A stretch of 64,000 bases of DNA. It comes from Bipolaris cookei. Lineage: Eukaryota > Ascomycota > Dothideomycetes > Pleosporales > Pleosporaceae. The stretch spans positions 63,619 to 127,618 of the forward strand of contig NRSV01000018.1 in the NCBI GenBank assembly GCA_002286855.1. The letters are read 5' to 3'. Positions 22,829 to 32,400 of the stretch are shown here, in pieces. The notes beneath the pieces were generated by a model. That model was not told the DNA's origin, searched no databases, and saw nothing but the letters and a program-made list of their open reading frames with translations. The stretch's first letter is position 1. Every line of letters starts with the position of its first letter. A program made the translations under genes and the position numbers.

Positions 22829-24112
22829 TTACTCGCTATTCTTATCCGAATCCTCATCCGAATCATCGTCCGAATCCTCGTTTGAGTCCTCATCTGAGTT
22901 CTCGTTTGAATCCTCATCCATGGCCCCGATGATGTCTAGCTGAAGTCCCGCTGTCTTGCATGCATCCTTGATTTCTCTAGAAACTCCATTCTCCCCTTCA
23001 ACTACTATCAGTTTCTTCCAACTCCTCGCAACAACGTCTTTTTGCTCGATTGTGGCTAGCAAAAGATCCGTAACTTCATTGTCGCTTCCTAGGTCGTTGA
23101 AGAACTCGAGCGTTTCCATAATTGGCGGTAATCCGACTGAGTGGAGTCTTGGTCGCTTGGACGATTTTCCAAAAAGTTGATAGTCCCAGTTCAGGCGCAG
23201 GGTCTCCAGTGCCGCAAACTCTCTCATTCGTAATACCTTGCGTCCAGTAAGTGTGGGGTGGTCGATTGTAATGCTCTTCAAAAACTCTGCCTGCGACTGC
23301 GCAGCTAAGATGTAGTCCCCAACATTATCAGAACTCTCCTCCAACTCTGGCTCTGGCTCTTCTGTCTGCGTCATAACAAATTCCTCAAGCGCTTCAGGCA
23401 GTTCAAGGAGATCACCAAGCGAATCATCATTAATGTCGCACTCGATCAAATGGAGATGCTTGAGCGCTGTCATGTGGGGTCGCTCGATGTGGTCAAAGCC
23501 CTTTTCGTCTAGCTTCGCTCGTCGAATGGTCAAGGTCTCAAGAGTCGGGTGAGCGAATATGTGGATGTTTTCGCGGAGGTCCCAGTATGCATCATTGGCG
23601 CATTGGTAGAATAACGAACACGTCTTCAAACAGGTGAGATCGAACGGGCCATTGAACAAGGTGCCAATGCCATGCAGCAACACATCTGGTACTGAGATAT
23701 CCAACTTTTCCAAATTCGACATGATAGACAATGTCCGTGAAAGGCTGTCTGATTGCTTCGGGTCGAGATACGAGCCATGCACTGGTGCATCGAGGGCCAG
23801 CTGCGACAGTTCCGAAGAAGGGTATGAGAGCTTGATTTCGTGAATAGCAGAGCCGCGACGGGGCCGCCGACTCAGCGACTCGCTAAAGGTGAGATGCAGC
23901 TCCGGCGAATCGAACAGAATACTCTTGTAGAGAATGGCGTCACTGAGGCGATGGCATTTCTTGTTGACGCGTGACACATTGCAGAGGTCGCGCCTGGCAT
24001 TACGGCCCACGGCTTCGAAGATTTGGAGCAAGATTTCCTCGGGCAAGTTACTCAAATGATCACGGGAAGCGCTAGCGCTCCCGTTGTCGCCGTTGGTTAT
24101 GGGATTTGACAT
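22829..24112 (-). CDS. F-box protein with leucine-rich-like repeats and acidic tail
   Basis: A single-exon protein of 427 residues starting MSNPITNG. Residues ~18-60 are an F-box (LSNLPEEILLQIFEAVGRNARRDLCNVSRVNKKCHRLSD), which binds Skp1 in SCF ubiquitin ligases. The middle has spaced LxxLxL segments (LEKLDISV, LKTCSLF, LETLTIRRA, LKHLHLIECD, LETLRLNW) as in the LRR-like substrate-binding part of fungal F-box proteins. The last ~30 residues are an Asp/Ser/Glu/Asn tandem tail (DEDS repeats). The frame is open upstream to ATG 24256, but the chosen ATG begins just before the F-box as usual, and the extension is Cys/Ser-rich and unlike coding sequence. The substrate is unknown. Confidence 0.82.
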   Translation of the reverse strand: MSNPITNGDNGSASASRDHLSNLPEEILLQIFEAVGRNARRDLCNVSRVNKKCHRLSDAILYKSILFDSPELHLTFSESLSRRPRRGSAIHEIKLSYPSSELSQLALDAPVHGSYLDPKQSDSLSRTLSIMSNLEKLDISVPDVLLHGIGTLFNGPFDLTCLKTCSLFYQCANDAYWDLRENIHIFAHPTLETLTIRRAKLDEKGFDHIERPHMTALKHLHLIECDINDDSLGDLLELPEALEEFVMTQTEEPEPELEESSDNVGDYILAAQSQAEFLKSITIDHPTLTGRKVLRMREFAALETLRLNWDYQLFGKSSKRPRLHSVGLPPIMETLEFFNDLGSDNEVTDLLLATIEQKDVVARSWKKLIVVEGENGVSREIKDACKTAGLQLDIIGAMDEDSNENSDEDSNEDSDDDSDEDSDKNSE

Positions 24113-24782
24113 TGGTATATCGTTAATATTGGAGATCTGGCGACCTATGGCCGAGAAGTACTTTGTAGACTTGAGTCGCGAACACGTGGAGATGGCCTGA
24201 CAAGATGGGATGCGGGGAAAGCAGGTGTGGAGACCCCAGACTTGTGTCAGGCACAATGGGTAGATACAGAGTAGACCGCACTATCGATGTATGTATATGA
24301 ATATGCTGTGAAATAGCCAAAATGCGCTGGGGCGAATAAGATTTTGTAGAGGACAAGTGACAGGTTGTGATCCTTGAGGTGTGGGAGAAGGGTGCACGGC
24401 GGCTACCGTCACATGTGGCTTGGTACTGATGATCTCATCCCGTAAACGTAACGTCTCAGCCCAACGCCACAAACAGTTGGTGCTGTTCACATGTTCACAT
24501 GTTCAGGTTCAGGCATCGTCCAACAAACAGTGATGGTTTGAGTTTATACAAATGCTATTACTACATGCTTTTCTAGAAATGGGACCCATCTTCAAAACTA
24601 TGAACATTGCTTCTTCCCAACTGACTAGGCAATGTCGAGCAGTTTTACCAGGGGCACATTTCCGGCACATAAAATCACGCAGCTGGATGCCTCCCTGCTC
24701 TAACACACTTGGAGCACATCTTTACAATCTGTATCATACGGCAATTTTTGCGGATGTGATCCTGCTGTCCTCACGATGAACA
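24113..24782. other. Intergenic region, no gene seen
   Basis: This covers the promoter side of the F-box gene and the 3' side of the exonuclease-like pseudogene. No supportable coding region or RNA gene was found. Confidence 0.5.
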
Positions 24783-25745
24783 CTAGTGCTCGTTACCCCA
24801 CAACGGTTGATTACATTGGCTGTGCAGCATTACAACATTGACGACAGACTGAATCGACTGCTTCGCCAGTGGTATCTTTGAGCGCATAGCCACCTGTATA
24901 GAAGCGATGAGGGAATATGCAGCACAGTCGACAGCGCTCTGGTGCTCAGGGAAGTCGATCTTGAGATCGATAGCGAGTTGCCCCAATGTGAAAGTCTTGT
25001 TGCACCAGTCAAAGCCTCTTGCGTGAGCAATTTGTTGCATGCTGATTGTCGTTACAATATTCTGTCCGATTAGTTGTACAAGACCGAGAGCGTGGAGTAG
25101 CGTATGGCACTGCCATACACCGTACTGTAGAATGACAATAGGACAGGCACCTGGGACTAGATACTTGTTTGAAACAGAACAATACTCTTGTCCCGATGGC
25201 AAGGGTTCGACAGGTTGTTGGAAGAAATCTTCAAGCACATCTTTGGCTTCCTTTCCGTCCACAAATCGTGTGCGCCCAAAACGGGTTCTCTGAGAATCCA
25301 GAGCATGTCCCAGGAGATTTACATAACGTGCGTTATTCTGCATACATATGTGATGGTATGATACGTTGCGAATGATTTTCAGGCTATGCAGTCCAGGGCA
25401 TGCACATTTCTCCTGTATTCCGCGGCGTTTGACAGTGTGTACTCCAATATCCAGCAGTGCAGGGTGCTCTCCATTCAGCTTGCCGTACTGCATTGCAATA
25501 AGCACAACGTGTTCAGCAATTATCGGAGTATTTGGCCTTTCAAATCCCAACCAGGACTTGAGAATTTCTGTATGATTCATTCTCTGGAAGAAGTGGGCGA
25601 CATCTTCCATGCGTTCACTGAATTGTGGGTCAGTAATCGACAAGGCGGCCAGTTCTTCGGTGGGAGGAGGCTAAATTCGTTCGCTTGTAGATGCGCTGGA
25701 CTTTGGCCGCTTCTCGGGAGGCTTGAAGGAATGGGGCTTTCCCAT
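24783..25745 (-). pseudogene. Gfd2-type DEDDh exonuclease-fold gene, interrupted and catalytically dead
   Basis: The frame from ATG 25745 to the stop at 24783 is open except for an in-frame TAG at 25671-25673 (a CAG-to-TAG change would explain it). It aligns by eye with the two other Gfd2-like proteins in this window: FGRTRFVDGKEAKDVLEDFF here against FGKGRFVTFAQARQIMHDLF in the gene at 27315. The catalytic positions are lost. The expected LDxE block reads LIAMQY, and the GH....D block reads QYGVWQC. Only the last H...D segment (HQSAVDCAAYSL) is kept. Translation could restart at ATG 25610, giving about 275 residues. So it is either a pseudogene or a short pseudo-enzyme. There are no introns, and the rest of the frame is intact, suggesting recent inactivation or continuing use of the shorter form. 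Confidence 0.65.
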
Positions 25746-27314
25746 GACGCGTTGTTGACCCAAGGGAGGTCTCGCACTTCTTCCTTGGCCGTACTTGTTG
25801 CTTCGAGTGGATCTTAGTTGAGGAGGAATAGGAAAAGAAGTTCTTGATCGAAATCTGGGAGTCGTGAGATCTGTGAATGCCCAGAGGTGAAAGGAAAGAC
25901 TGAGCGTAGTGAGCTAACTATGGTTATCACATGTCGCGTTGTCCCACCTGGTGAGTTCTTTCGATTCACTGGTTCATATGCAGTCTTTTTGCGCTCTTAC
26001 ACTCACTTTGAGGGAATGGGATAGAACCCCCCACTTTCCATGGTTTCCTTGGAAAACTCGGTTCACCTCACGCAGTGTAGCCTATCAACCATGTGCACAA
26101 CGTCAGCGCGCGTTTTTCTACCTATTCATGCCGTTTTCTGCTCTTGTGGTCAGCAAGCCAATGTGAACTTGTCTAACCTATTGCCTTCTACATTCTCATA
26201 CTAAAATACCTTGTTACCGTCTCTTCTTAAACACAGTTGGGATCATGCATCCACTGTTGGACTTAGAGAAGTCCGAAATGTGCACTCCATATCTGTTCTC
26301 TGGCTACTGCAATTGATCATCAGCTACGAGAATTTACCACCAAGTATTGTAGTGATTTTGCGGTACGTAGACCAGAACCAACTGTTGCTATTATCGTGGT
26401 CATTGACCTTGTGTTAAGAAGCGCTGCTTCCGATTTTTATGAAGTGTTTAGCGATGATGAATGGCTGATCAGATATGTGGACTTGAGCTATAACCGTAGT
26501 TTTCCGATATTCGATTACTCTGATACGACAATCGTACTATCTAGGCAGACCTTACCACGCGATGTATTCTCCCCAATATTGATCTAGCGAATATCACCAA
26601 CACTTTTTTTGACATTGTCAATCTAGAGTCTTTGGAACCATGGTTCAACATGAATGGTCCCCACAAGGAATACGTGATCTCGTCTTCTTGTCATACTTAA
26701 AACATGGATAACTTTGCAATTACCAGTGATTCTTATAGATTCTGTGATTAGAACTCATTTGTAGAAAAAAGAGCGAGGATATGATGAATGCTTGCGCAGG
26801 GCCAGCCGCTACCATAGCAAATCTACACACAACACTTGACTCAGACGCCAAATCTTCTTCCAAAACGAACTCATACTTGTAAGTCATCAATCTTGTTATT
26901 GAAGACAATGTCATGGGGACAGTCCCGAGACTTAGACTACTCTCATCGATCTGAGACCCCTGCGCATTCACCCTTACCAACACCGCCTCGCTACTACCCA
27001 TTTGTTTGCTAAGCCGGCTTCGGCCCAGACTTGCAGTATCTTACGCACACTCTCTACTACTTCTCATATTGTTTACTTCAATATCCTGTTTGTGAGCACA
27101 CACTGATAGATGGTGGCTCCTTCTAGTTCCATCTCAGCCTTTTATCTGGCGTCAGCGCAACTTCCAGGCTTTGGCTTTTAACTCTCAACTCAAGAACTCA
27201 ACCTGAGTAGCTACATTGTTACGCCTCCAGCGACTGGAGCCTTGTTATTATAGACGGTTATATTTATTATAGATCGCCATCGAAGCCACACTCGCTATCA
27301 ATACCGCATTCACT
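25746..27314. other. 1.6-kb AT-leaning gene-free stretch
   Basis: Only short open frames occur on either strand, such as near 26396-26587 (+) and 26720-27001 (-). Neither shows a recognisable domain. The last ~100 bp form the promoter of the exonuclease-like gene at 27315, including repeated TTATTATAGA motifs. Decayed sequence is possible, but I could not match it to anything. Confidence 0.5.
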
Positions 27315-28712
27315 ATGTCCTATAACGCTGCGTCGACGCCTTTCTCAATGGACATTCCTTTTGCAGTGCTTGCACAACAACAGCAAAATCCTGCCATCGA
27401 CGCACTCGAAAACCGCTTTCAGCAACTCACAGATCTTGAAGTGTGGGAGCATTGCATTGGGATAAACCGCATCTCCGACATTCCCGATTTTGCACGAGAA
27501 GCTGCCGACCACATCATCGTGGTGTGTCTGGACTGCGAACACTGGTCCAACAACACAGAAGAGACGACCGAGGTTGGCATCGCTACCTTTTCCCGGCAAG
27601 ATGTTGTGTCTCTTGTGAATAAGAGAGATTTTGGAGATTTTGGGGAGCATCTAATGCAGCAAGTACAATTTTACTTGCTACGGATGATAGAGACATCGCA
27701 TTTGCCAAACCAGAACCCACTATCTCGAGGGGTACTTGGCAACCGATTTGGAAAAGGCCGTTTTGTCACCTTCGCCCAAGCACGCCAGATAATGCACGAT
27801 TTGTTTGTCCAACCTATCAAGGGCGTCCCTGGGTTGAAAGGAAATCATCCCATTGTCGTCCTGGGCCATGATGTTGGCCACGACAAGAACAATCTGAAGC
27901 ACAAAGCAATCGAATTCGACATGGACCCTCTTGGCACGGTGGTCCGATATATTGATACACAAGTCCTTGTTCGAGATAAGAAGTACTGGAGCATGCCTCA
28001 AAAGGAACAGATTGGGTTGAAGCGACTTGTGGAAAATCTGTGGTTCGAGCATAGTGACCCCCACACCGCGGCCAACGATGCGGGCCGCACATTGATTTGC
28101 GCCTTTCAGATTGGGCTTGGTGAACACGCGTGCAAAAAGGACACAAAGAAGACGATGCTCGAAGTGGCCACTGATATCGAGCGGTATAGCGTCGTTAACT
28201 TTAAATCGATTGGCGGTGTGGAAGAGTACTGTTGGAGATGTGGTCAATCCGGGCATATGAAGTCCGCCTGCACAGCAACAGGTCTTCATTGCGACGAGTG
28301 CAAGTCCAATAAGTGCCAACTCGAACCAGGCGAGGAACACATCTCAGCGCATTGCATGTGCGTTGCCAAGAACAACGCAGCTCAACGGCGGGAGAGAGAC
28401 GCGTTGGCACGAACCCGTAAAAAGAAAAAGAGCAAGTATAACCCACGCGCGAGGTCCTTCTCTGACGAGCACGGTCGACTCCATTCGCGCGATAAAGACC
28501 GTCGCCCTTCACTTTCGCCCAGTCGGGTTTCGCACTCTAGGAAGCCAAATGGGCAGGAGGCCATCCACAAAGGCCGCGGGAAACAACCTTGGAACGACAG
28601 CTGGAGGGGACGATCTGGCAATGGATCCAGCAGCAAATTTGGTAACGGTAGTGGCTCAGGTAGTGGACATTCATCACGTAATGGGTCAAGCCAATCTTCT
28701 TGGACTATATAG
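27315..28712 (+). CDS. Gfd2-type DEDDh exonuclease-fold protein with CCHC zinc knuckle
   Basis: A single-exon protein of 465 residues. The nuclease-like fold shows the full acidic set: Asp73 and Glu75 in VVCLDCEHW, GHDVGHD with Asp190, and His250 with Asp255 in DPHTAANDAG. This is the DEDDh pattern of 3'-5' RNase T-like exonucleases in the Gfd2/YDR514C family. A CX2CX4HX4C zinc knuckle follows (Cys306, Cys309, His314, Cys319 in YCWRCGQSGHMKSAC), then a second Cys/His-rich segment, a basic RKKKKSKYNPR stretch and a Gly/Ser/Arg-rich tail like those of RNA-binding proteins. A role as an RNA exonuclease or RNA-binding factor is likely but inferred. Two relatives lie nearby: the dead copy at 24783-25745 and the divergent one at 32401-33768. 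Confidence 0.8.
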   Translation: MSYNAASTPFSMDIPFAVLAQQQQNPAIDALENRFQQLTDLEVWEHCIGINRISDIPDFAREAADHIIVVCLDCEHWSNNTEETTEVGIATFSRQDVVSLVNKRDFGDFGEHLMQQVQFYLLRMIETSHLPNQNPLSRGVLGNRFGKGRFVTFAQARQIMHDLFVQPIKGVPGLKGNHPIVVLGHDVGHDKNNLKHKAIEFDMDPLGTVVRYIDTQVLVRDKKYWSMPQKEQIGLKRLVENLWFEHSDPHTAANDAGRTLICAFQIGLGEHACKKDTKKTMLEVATDIERYSVVNFKSIGGVEEYCWRCGQSGHMKSACTATGLHCDECKSNKCQLEPGEEHISAHCMCVAKNNAAQRRERDALARTRKKKKSKYNPRARSFSDEHGRLHSRDKDRRPSLSPSRVSHSRKPNGQEAIHKGRGKQPWNDSWRGRSGNGSSSKFGNGSGSGSGHSSRNGSSQSSWTI

Positions 28713-29024
28713 AAGATCTGAGGCGTTTCGGACAGGCATAGAAGGAGGTATTGTTTGTTTGGATATTAGCGTTCAAACACTAGAGTAGAGGTTTGGCTAT
28801 ATTTGCAGGCGCCAATAATTAAGATAATGATACGCAAGATGATCAGATGACGAGGTGAGGCTGACTAAGAGATTCGCAAGTGGCTGCGTCATTGGTGCCT
28901 GCAGAAGGTGGAGTTCCCGTCTATCAACAGCCAGCATGTTTGCCATATTACAATAACTCCTCACCGTTTTCGTGTGAGACTGCGGGCAACTTGAGAACGG
29001 TATCAAGCACCGTTCACTGCGATC

Positions 29025-30624
29025 ATGATCGATCATACGGTGCCAAAGTACCTATTCATCCGGACGTGCATCTTGGGGTTACGCGCTATCACGCCCTTCA
29101 GCATATTCTGGGTTTCGTTCAGTATCGCCGAACCCCCTCATACGGCCTTTCGTCGGTTTTTGCTAATATGGAGCGCCATCGAGACGGCATTTTGGCTTCT
29201 TGTGTATATACCCCGCAAGCGCGCGCTCCAGGCATCAGCACAGCATCCCCCGCTACTCCCACAAGAAGACAGGAAGGAGCTTTTCTGGCGATGCTGGGAT
29301 AAAATTCCTCACCCAGAATATTACATCAGCAGATGGTTTCTGGGCGCCAGACCTGGAGAGGTGCGACGAGAGAATGTGCGCGAGTTCTTTGCGTGGGCGC
29401 TATTAAATCGCGGTACCGAAAGCGACGATGAGCGCATGAAGAGGAGGCAGGCACATCCAGAGCAGAGCCATGCAGAAGATGACGAATTGAATGAGTATGC
29501 CGATGGTATTGAAACGATGCTGGGGCGGAAGCTAGCGCCTGGTATGGGCAGCGCAAAGAGCCTGCGTTTGACTATTGACCAGGTGAACATGGCTCACCGA
29601 CCGTTTCTATGGTACATGGTATGTACACTATTATTTTGTGCTTATGAGATACTGATCAGGCCAGATTGTGATGCTTGTGGATACCATCACAGCCGTTCGC
29701 CTGCGCTATGCTGGCTTCATGCACTTTCGCACCCATATCCGCAACACGTTGGCTATCTTTCCACCACGCCTGGCAAGTCTCACTACACGCAACATTTCGC
29801 CCGCTCGAAACCTGAGCTACTGGTATAGGCCACATACCTCAAGAACACGCTTACCTATTCTCTTTATCCACGGAATTGGTATCGGCCTACACCCATATGT
29901 CGAGTTTTTGGCCGAGATCAATAAACGCGATCCACTTGCAGCCCAAGATGGTCAAGTCGGTATTATTGCGATCGAACTCATGCCTATCAGCTTCCGCATC
30001 ACCGAGTCCATGCCTGGCAGAGACGAGACGTGTCGTCAGATTGATATGATCCTTGAGCGCCATGGCTTCGACAAAGTAGTTCTTGCTAGCCATTCCTACG
30101 GCTCTGTGATCTCCACGCATCTCATCCAAAACCCTACCACCGCTACAAAAATCGGGCCCATGGTGTTCATCGATCCAGTTACATTCCTTCTACACCTTCC
30201 AGACGTTGCATACAACTTTACAGCGCGTCATCCGCGAGGTGCAAACGAACATCAACTATACTATTTTGCGTCAACCGATATGATGATCGCACATACGTTA
30301 GCACGTCACTTCTTCTGGGCACAGAATATTCTTTGGAAAGAGGATCTACGAGGTCGCGACGTGACTGTGAGCCTTGGCGGACGGGATCTTATTGTCGACA
30401 CCCAGACTGTCGGCAAGTACCTGAACAACGCCGATCTCAAAAGCGAGGATCATAATTGGAAGGACTCTGAGTGGAAAGGTCATGGCGTCGAAACCATTTG
30501 GTGGCCTACCGTGGACCATGCACAAGTATTCGAAAGAAAAGACGGACGCGCAAAGCTTGTGCAAGTGTTGAGGGAATATGTGAAGCACAAGGCTGACGAG
30601 GAGGAAAATGAGGAATATCCTTAA
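29025..30624 (+). CDS. Membrane-associated alpha/beta hydrolase
   Basis: Exons 29025..29618 and 29665..30624, with a 46-bp intron (GTATGT...GCCAG), give 517 residues. The N-terminus has two hydrophobic helices (about residues 9-30 and 44-62) that should anchor it in a membrane. The C-terminal half is an alpha/beta hydrolase: LFIHGIGIGLHPY (oxyanion region, about 265-277), nucleophile Ser342 in ASHSYGSVIS, acid Asp in LGGRDLIVD and the terminal His in VDHAQVF. Substrate unknown; lipid or ester hydrolysis is the usual role of such anchored fungal hydrolases. The acceptor GCCAG keeps the frame (WYM/IVMLV), while the earlier CAG gives an immediate stop. An extra upstream exon cannot be excluded. 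It is co-oriented with the Ayg1-like gene downstream (263 bp gap). Confidence 0.82.
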
Positions 30625-30886
30625 GCTAGCACGGTTCAGAAATGCGCACTAATTCCCACCTCTAAGAATTGACTACGGTGACTTTGTAACGTCCAAGACT
30701 CTTTTAAAGTTGGATCTTGAAACCCGTTTGGGGGCCCGTCCGGGCCGAGTCGATCCAATCCGGCCCCGCCAATGCCGAACATGATACTTTATACAGCCAT
30801 ACGAGCAGTGAATCACTCTATGCAGGGTCATTGAGACATTACTCTAGTCTTTTTTTTTCAAATATATTTAGGAATTGTTCCACACC

Positions 30887-32095
30887 ATGCCTGACAGAAC
30901 TTGGATTTTGGGCGATCTCTTCACAAAGGAGTACGGTCACCGTGGCAGCATCCAGAAGCTATGGGAACAACGCTGGAAGTTTCCCTGCACCAAAGGCGTC
31001 TATCCATTCCATGATGGAAAGTTTGAAGATTTTGAGCCTATTTTCAAGCACCTCATTGACAATAATATCAACAATCCTTATGAAGATGCATACACCAATG
31101 CCTTTCTACCCACTGCCCAAAGACTAGCCAAGGAAGCACAAGATATGGAAACAAAAGACAAGGAGGCCGCGAAAAAATTGTATCTAAACGCAAATGCCGT
31201 ATACAGACTGGCCCGCTTCCCATATATTGGCACAGAACTCAAGAAGCAAGTCTTTGAAGAGCAGAAAAAAGTCTACTTCCGAGGCACTCAACTCTGGGAG
31301 CACCCAATGCACGACATCAACATACCACACAAGCACGCCTCCAACGGCGACGGCCCCGACATCCCCGTCTACGTACGAAAACCACCTGGCGACGGACCCT
31401 TCCCCACAGTCCTCCTCATAACGGGCCTCGACGGCCACCGCCCCGACAACACGGAGCGAACCCAAGAACATCTGAACCGGGGCTGGGCAACCGTCCTCTG
31501 CGACATCCCCGGCACAACCGTCGATTGCCCGGCCAACAAACGCGACCCTTTGTCCCCAGACCGCCTCTTCAGCAGCATCCTCGACTGGATCGCCTCAACC
31601 CCGTATCTTGATGCCACCAAGGTCCTTTCCTGGGGCCTCAGCGCAGGCGGCTACTACGCCATCCGCCTCGCGCACACGCATCGCAGTCGGCTCGTTGGCA
31701 GCGTGGGCCACGGCGCGGGAACGCATCACTACATTGGCCGCGAGTGGCTTGCGCAGGTTGACAAGCATGAGTACCCATTTGGCCTTGAGGAGGCGTACAG
31801 ACAAAAGTATGGGTATGGCTCGTTTGAGGAGGTAATGGAGAAGTGTCAGGATGAATTTAGTCTTGTTAGTGGAAAGGGCGAGGGCGTGGCGGTTGTTGGG
31901 GATGGGATGGCGAGTTGTAGGTTGTTGCTTGTGAATGGCGTGTTGGATGGGTGTATGCCGGTCGAGGATAGTATGTTGCTAGCGGAATATGGGAGTCCGA
32001 AGGAGATGAGGTTTTTGAAGGAAAGGTTGCATATGGGGTATCCGGAGGCGAATGCAACTGTCTACCCATGGATGGAAGGGGTTATGGGGAAATAA
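30887..32095 (+). CDS. Ayg1-type alpha/beta hydrolase (polyketide-shortening hydrolase family)
   Basis: An intronless protein of 402 residues; ATG in good context (CACACCATGC). The N-terminal cap MPDRTWILGDLF...LWEQRWKFPCTKGVYPFHDG, the helical NAVYRLARFPYIGT section and the hydrolase core GLDGHRPDN...WGLSAGGYYAIRLAHTH match the Ayg1/YG1 family. Those enzymes shorten a heptaketide naphthopyrone to the pentaketide T4HN in DHN-melanin synthesis of Aspergillus fumigatus and Exophiala. Nucleophile Ser252 is present; the C-terminal acid (VNGVLDGCMPVED) and His (LHMGYPEAN) are also visible. Many ascomycetes have several members of this family with other substrates, and no polyketide synthase or melanin reductase lies in this window, so a melanin role is not shown. 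The 3' end meets the minus-strand exonuclease-like gene. Confidence 0.85.
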   Translation: MPDRTWILGDLFTKEYGHRGSIQKLWEQRWKFPCTKGVYPFHDGKFEDFEPIFKHLIDNNINNPYEDAYTNAFLPTAQRLAKEAQDMETKDKEAAKKLYLNANAVYRLARFPYIGTELKKQVFEEQKKVYFRGTQLWEHPMHDINIPHKHASNGDGPDIPVYVRKPPGDGPFPTVLLITGLDGHRPDNTERTQEHLNRGWATVLCDIPGTTVDCPANKRDPLSPDRLFSSILDWIASTPYLDATKVLSWGLSAGGYYAIRLAHTHRSRLVGSVGHGAGTHHYIGREWLAQVDKHEYPFGLEEAYRQKYGYGSFEEVMEKCQDEFSLVSGKGEGVAVVGDGMASCRLLLVNGVLDGCMPVEDSMLLAEYGSPKEMRFLKERLHMGYPEANATVYPWMEGVMGK

Positions 32096-32400
32096 AGGGT
32101 TGATGTATTGTATTGTATTGTGCGTTTGTGGATTGGACTTTTGAGACTAACTAGACTAGACTAGAGGAGAGGAGACTTGACAATTTGAACCTGAGCACCT
32201 ATTCAATCTGCAAAAAAGGAAAATGGATGAATAAATTTATCACGTACGATCTGTTACTACTAATCAAATCAAACAAAGAGAACTAGCTCAAGTATTCTCA
32301 AAGTATAATGTCAAAAATCAAAATCAAAATCAAAAATAAAAACCCCTGCAATAATTCCAAACTCCAAGAAAAAAATAATCGTAGTACATATCTCCCATCT

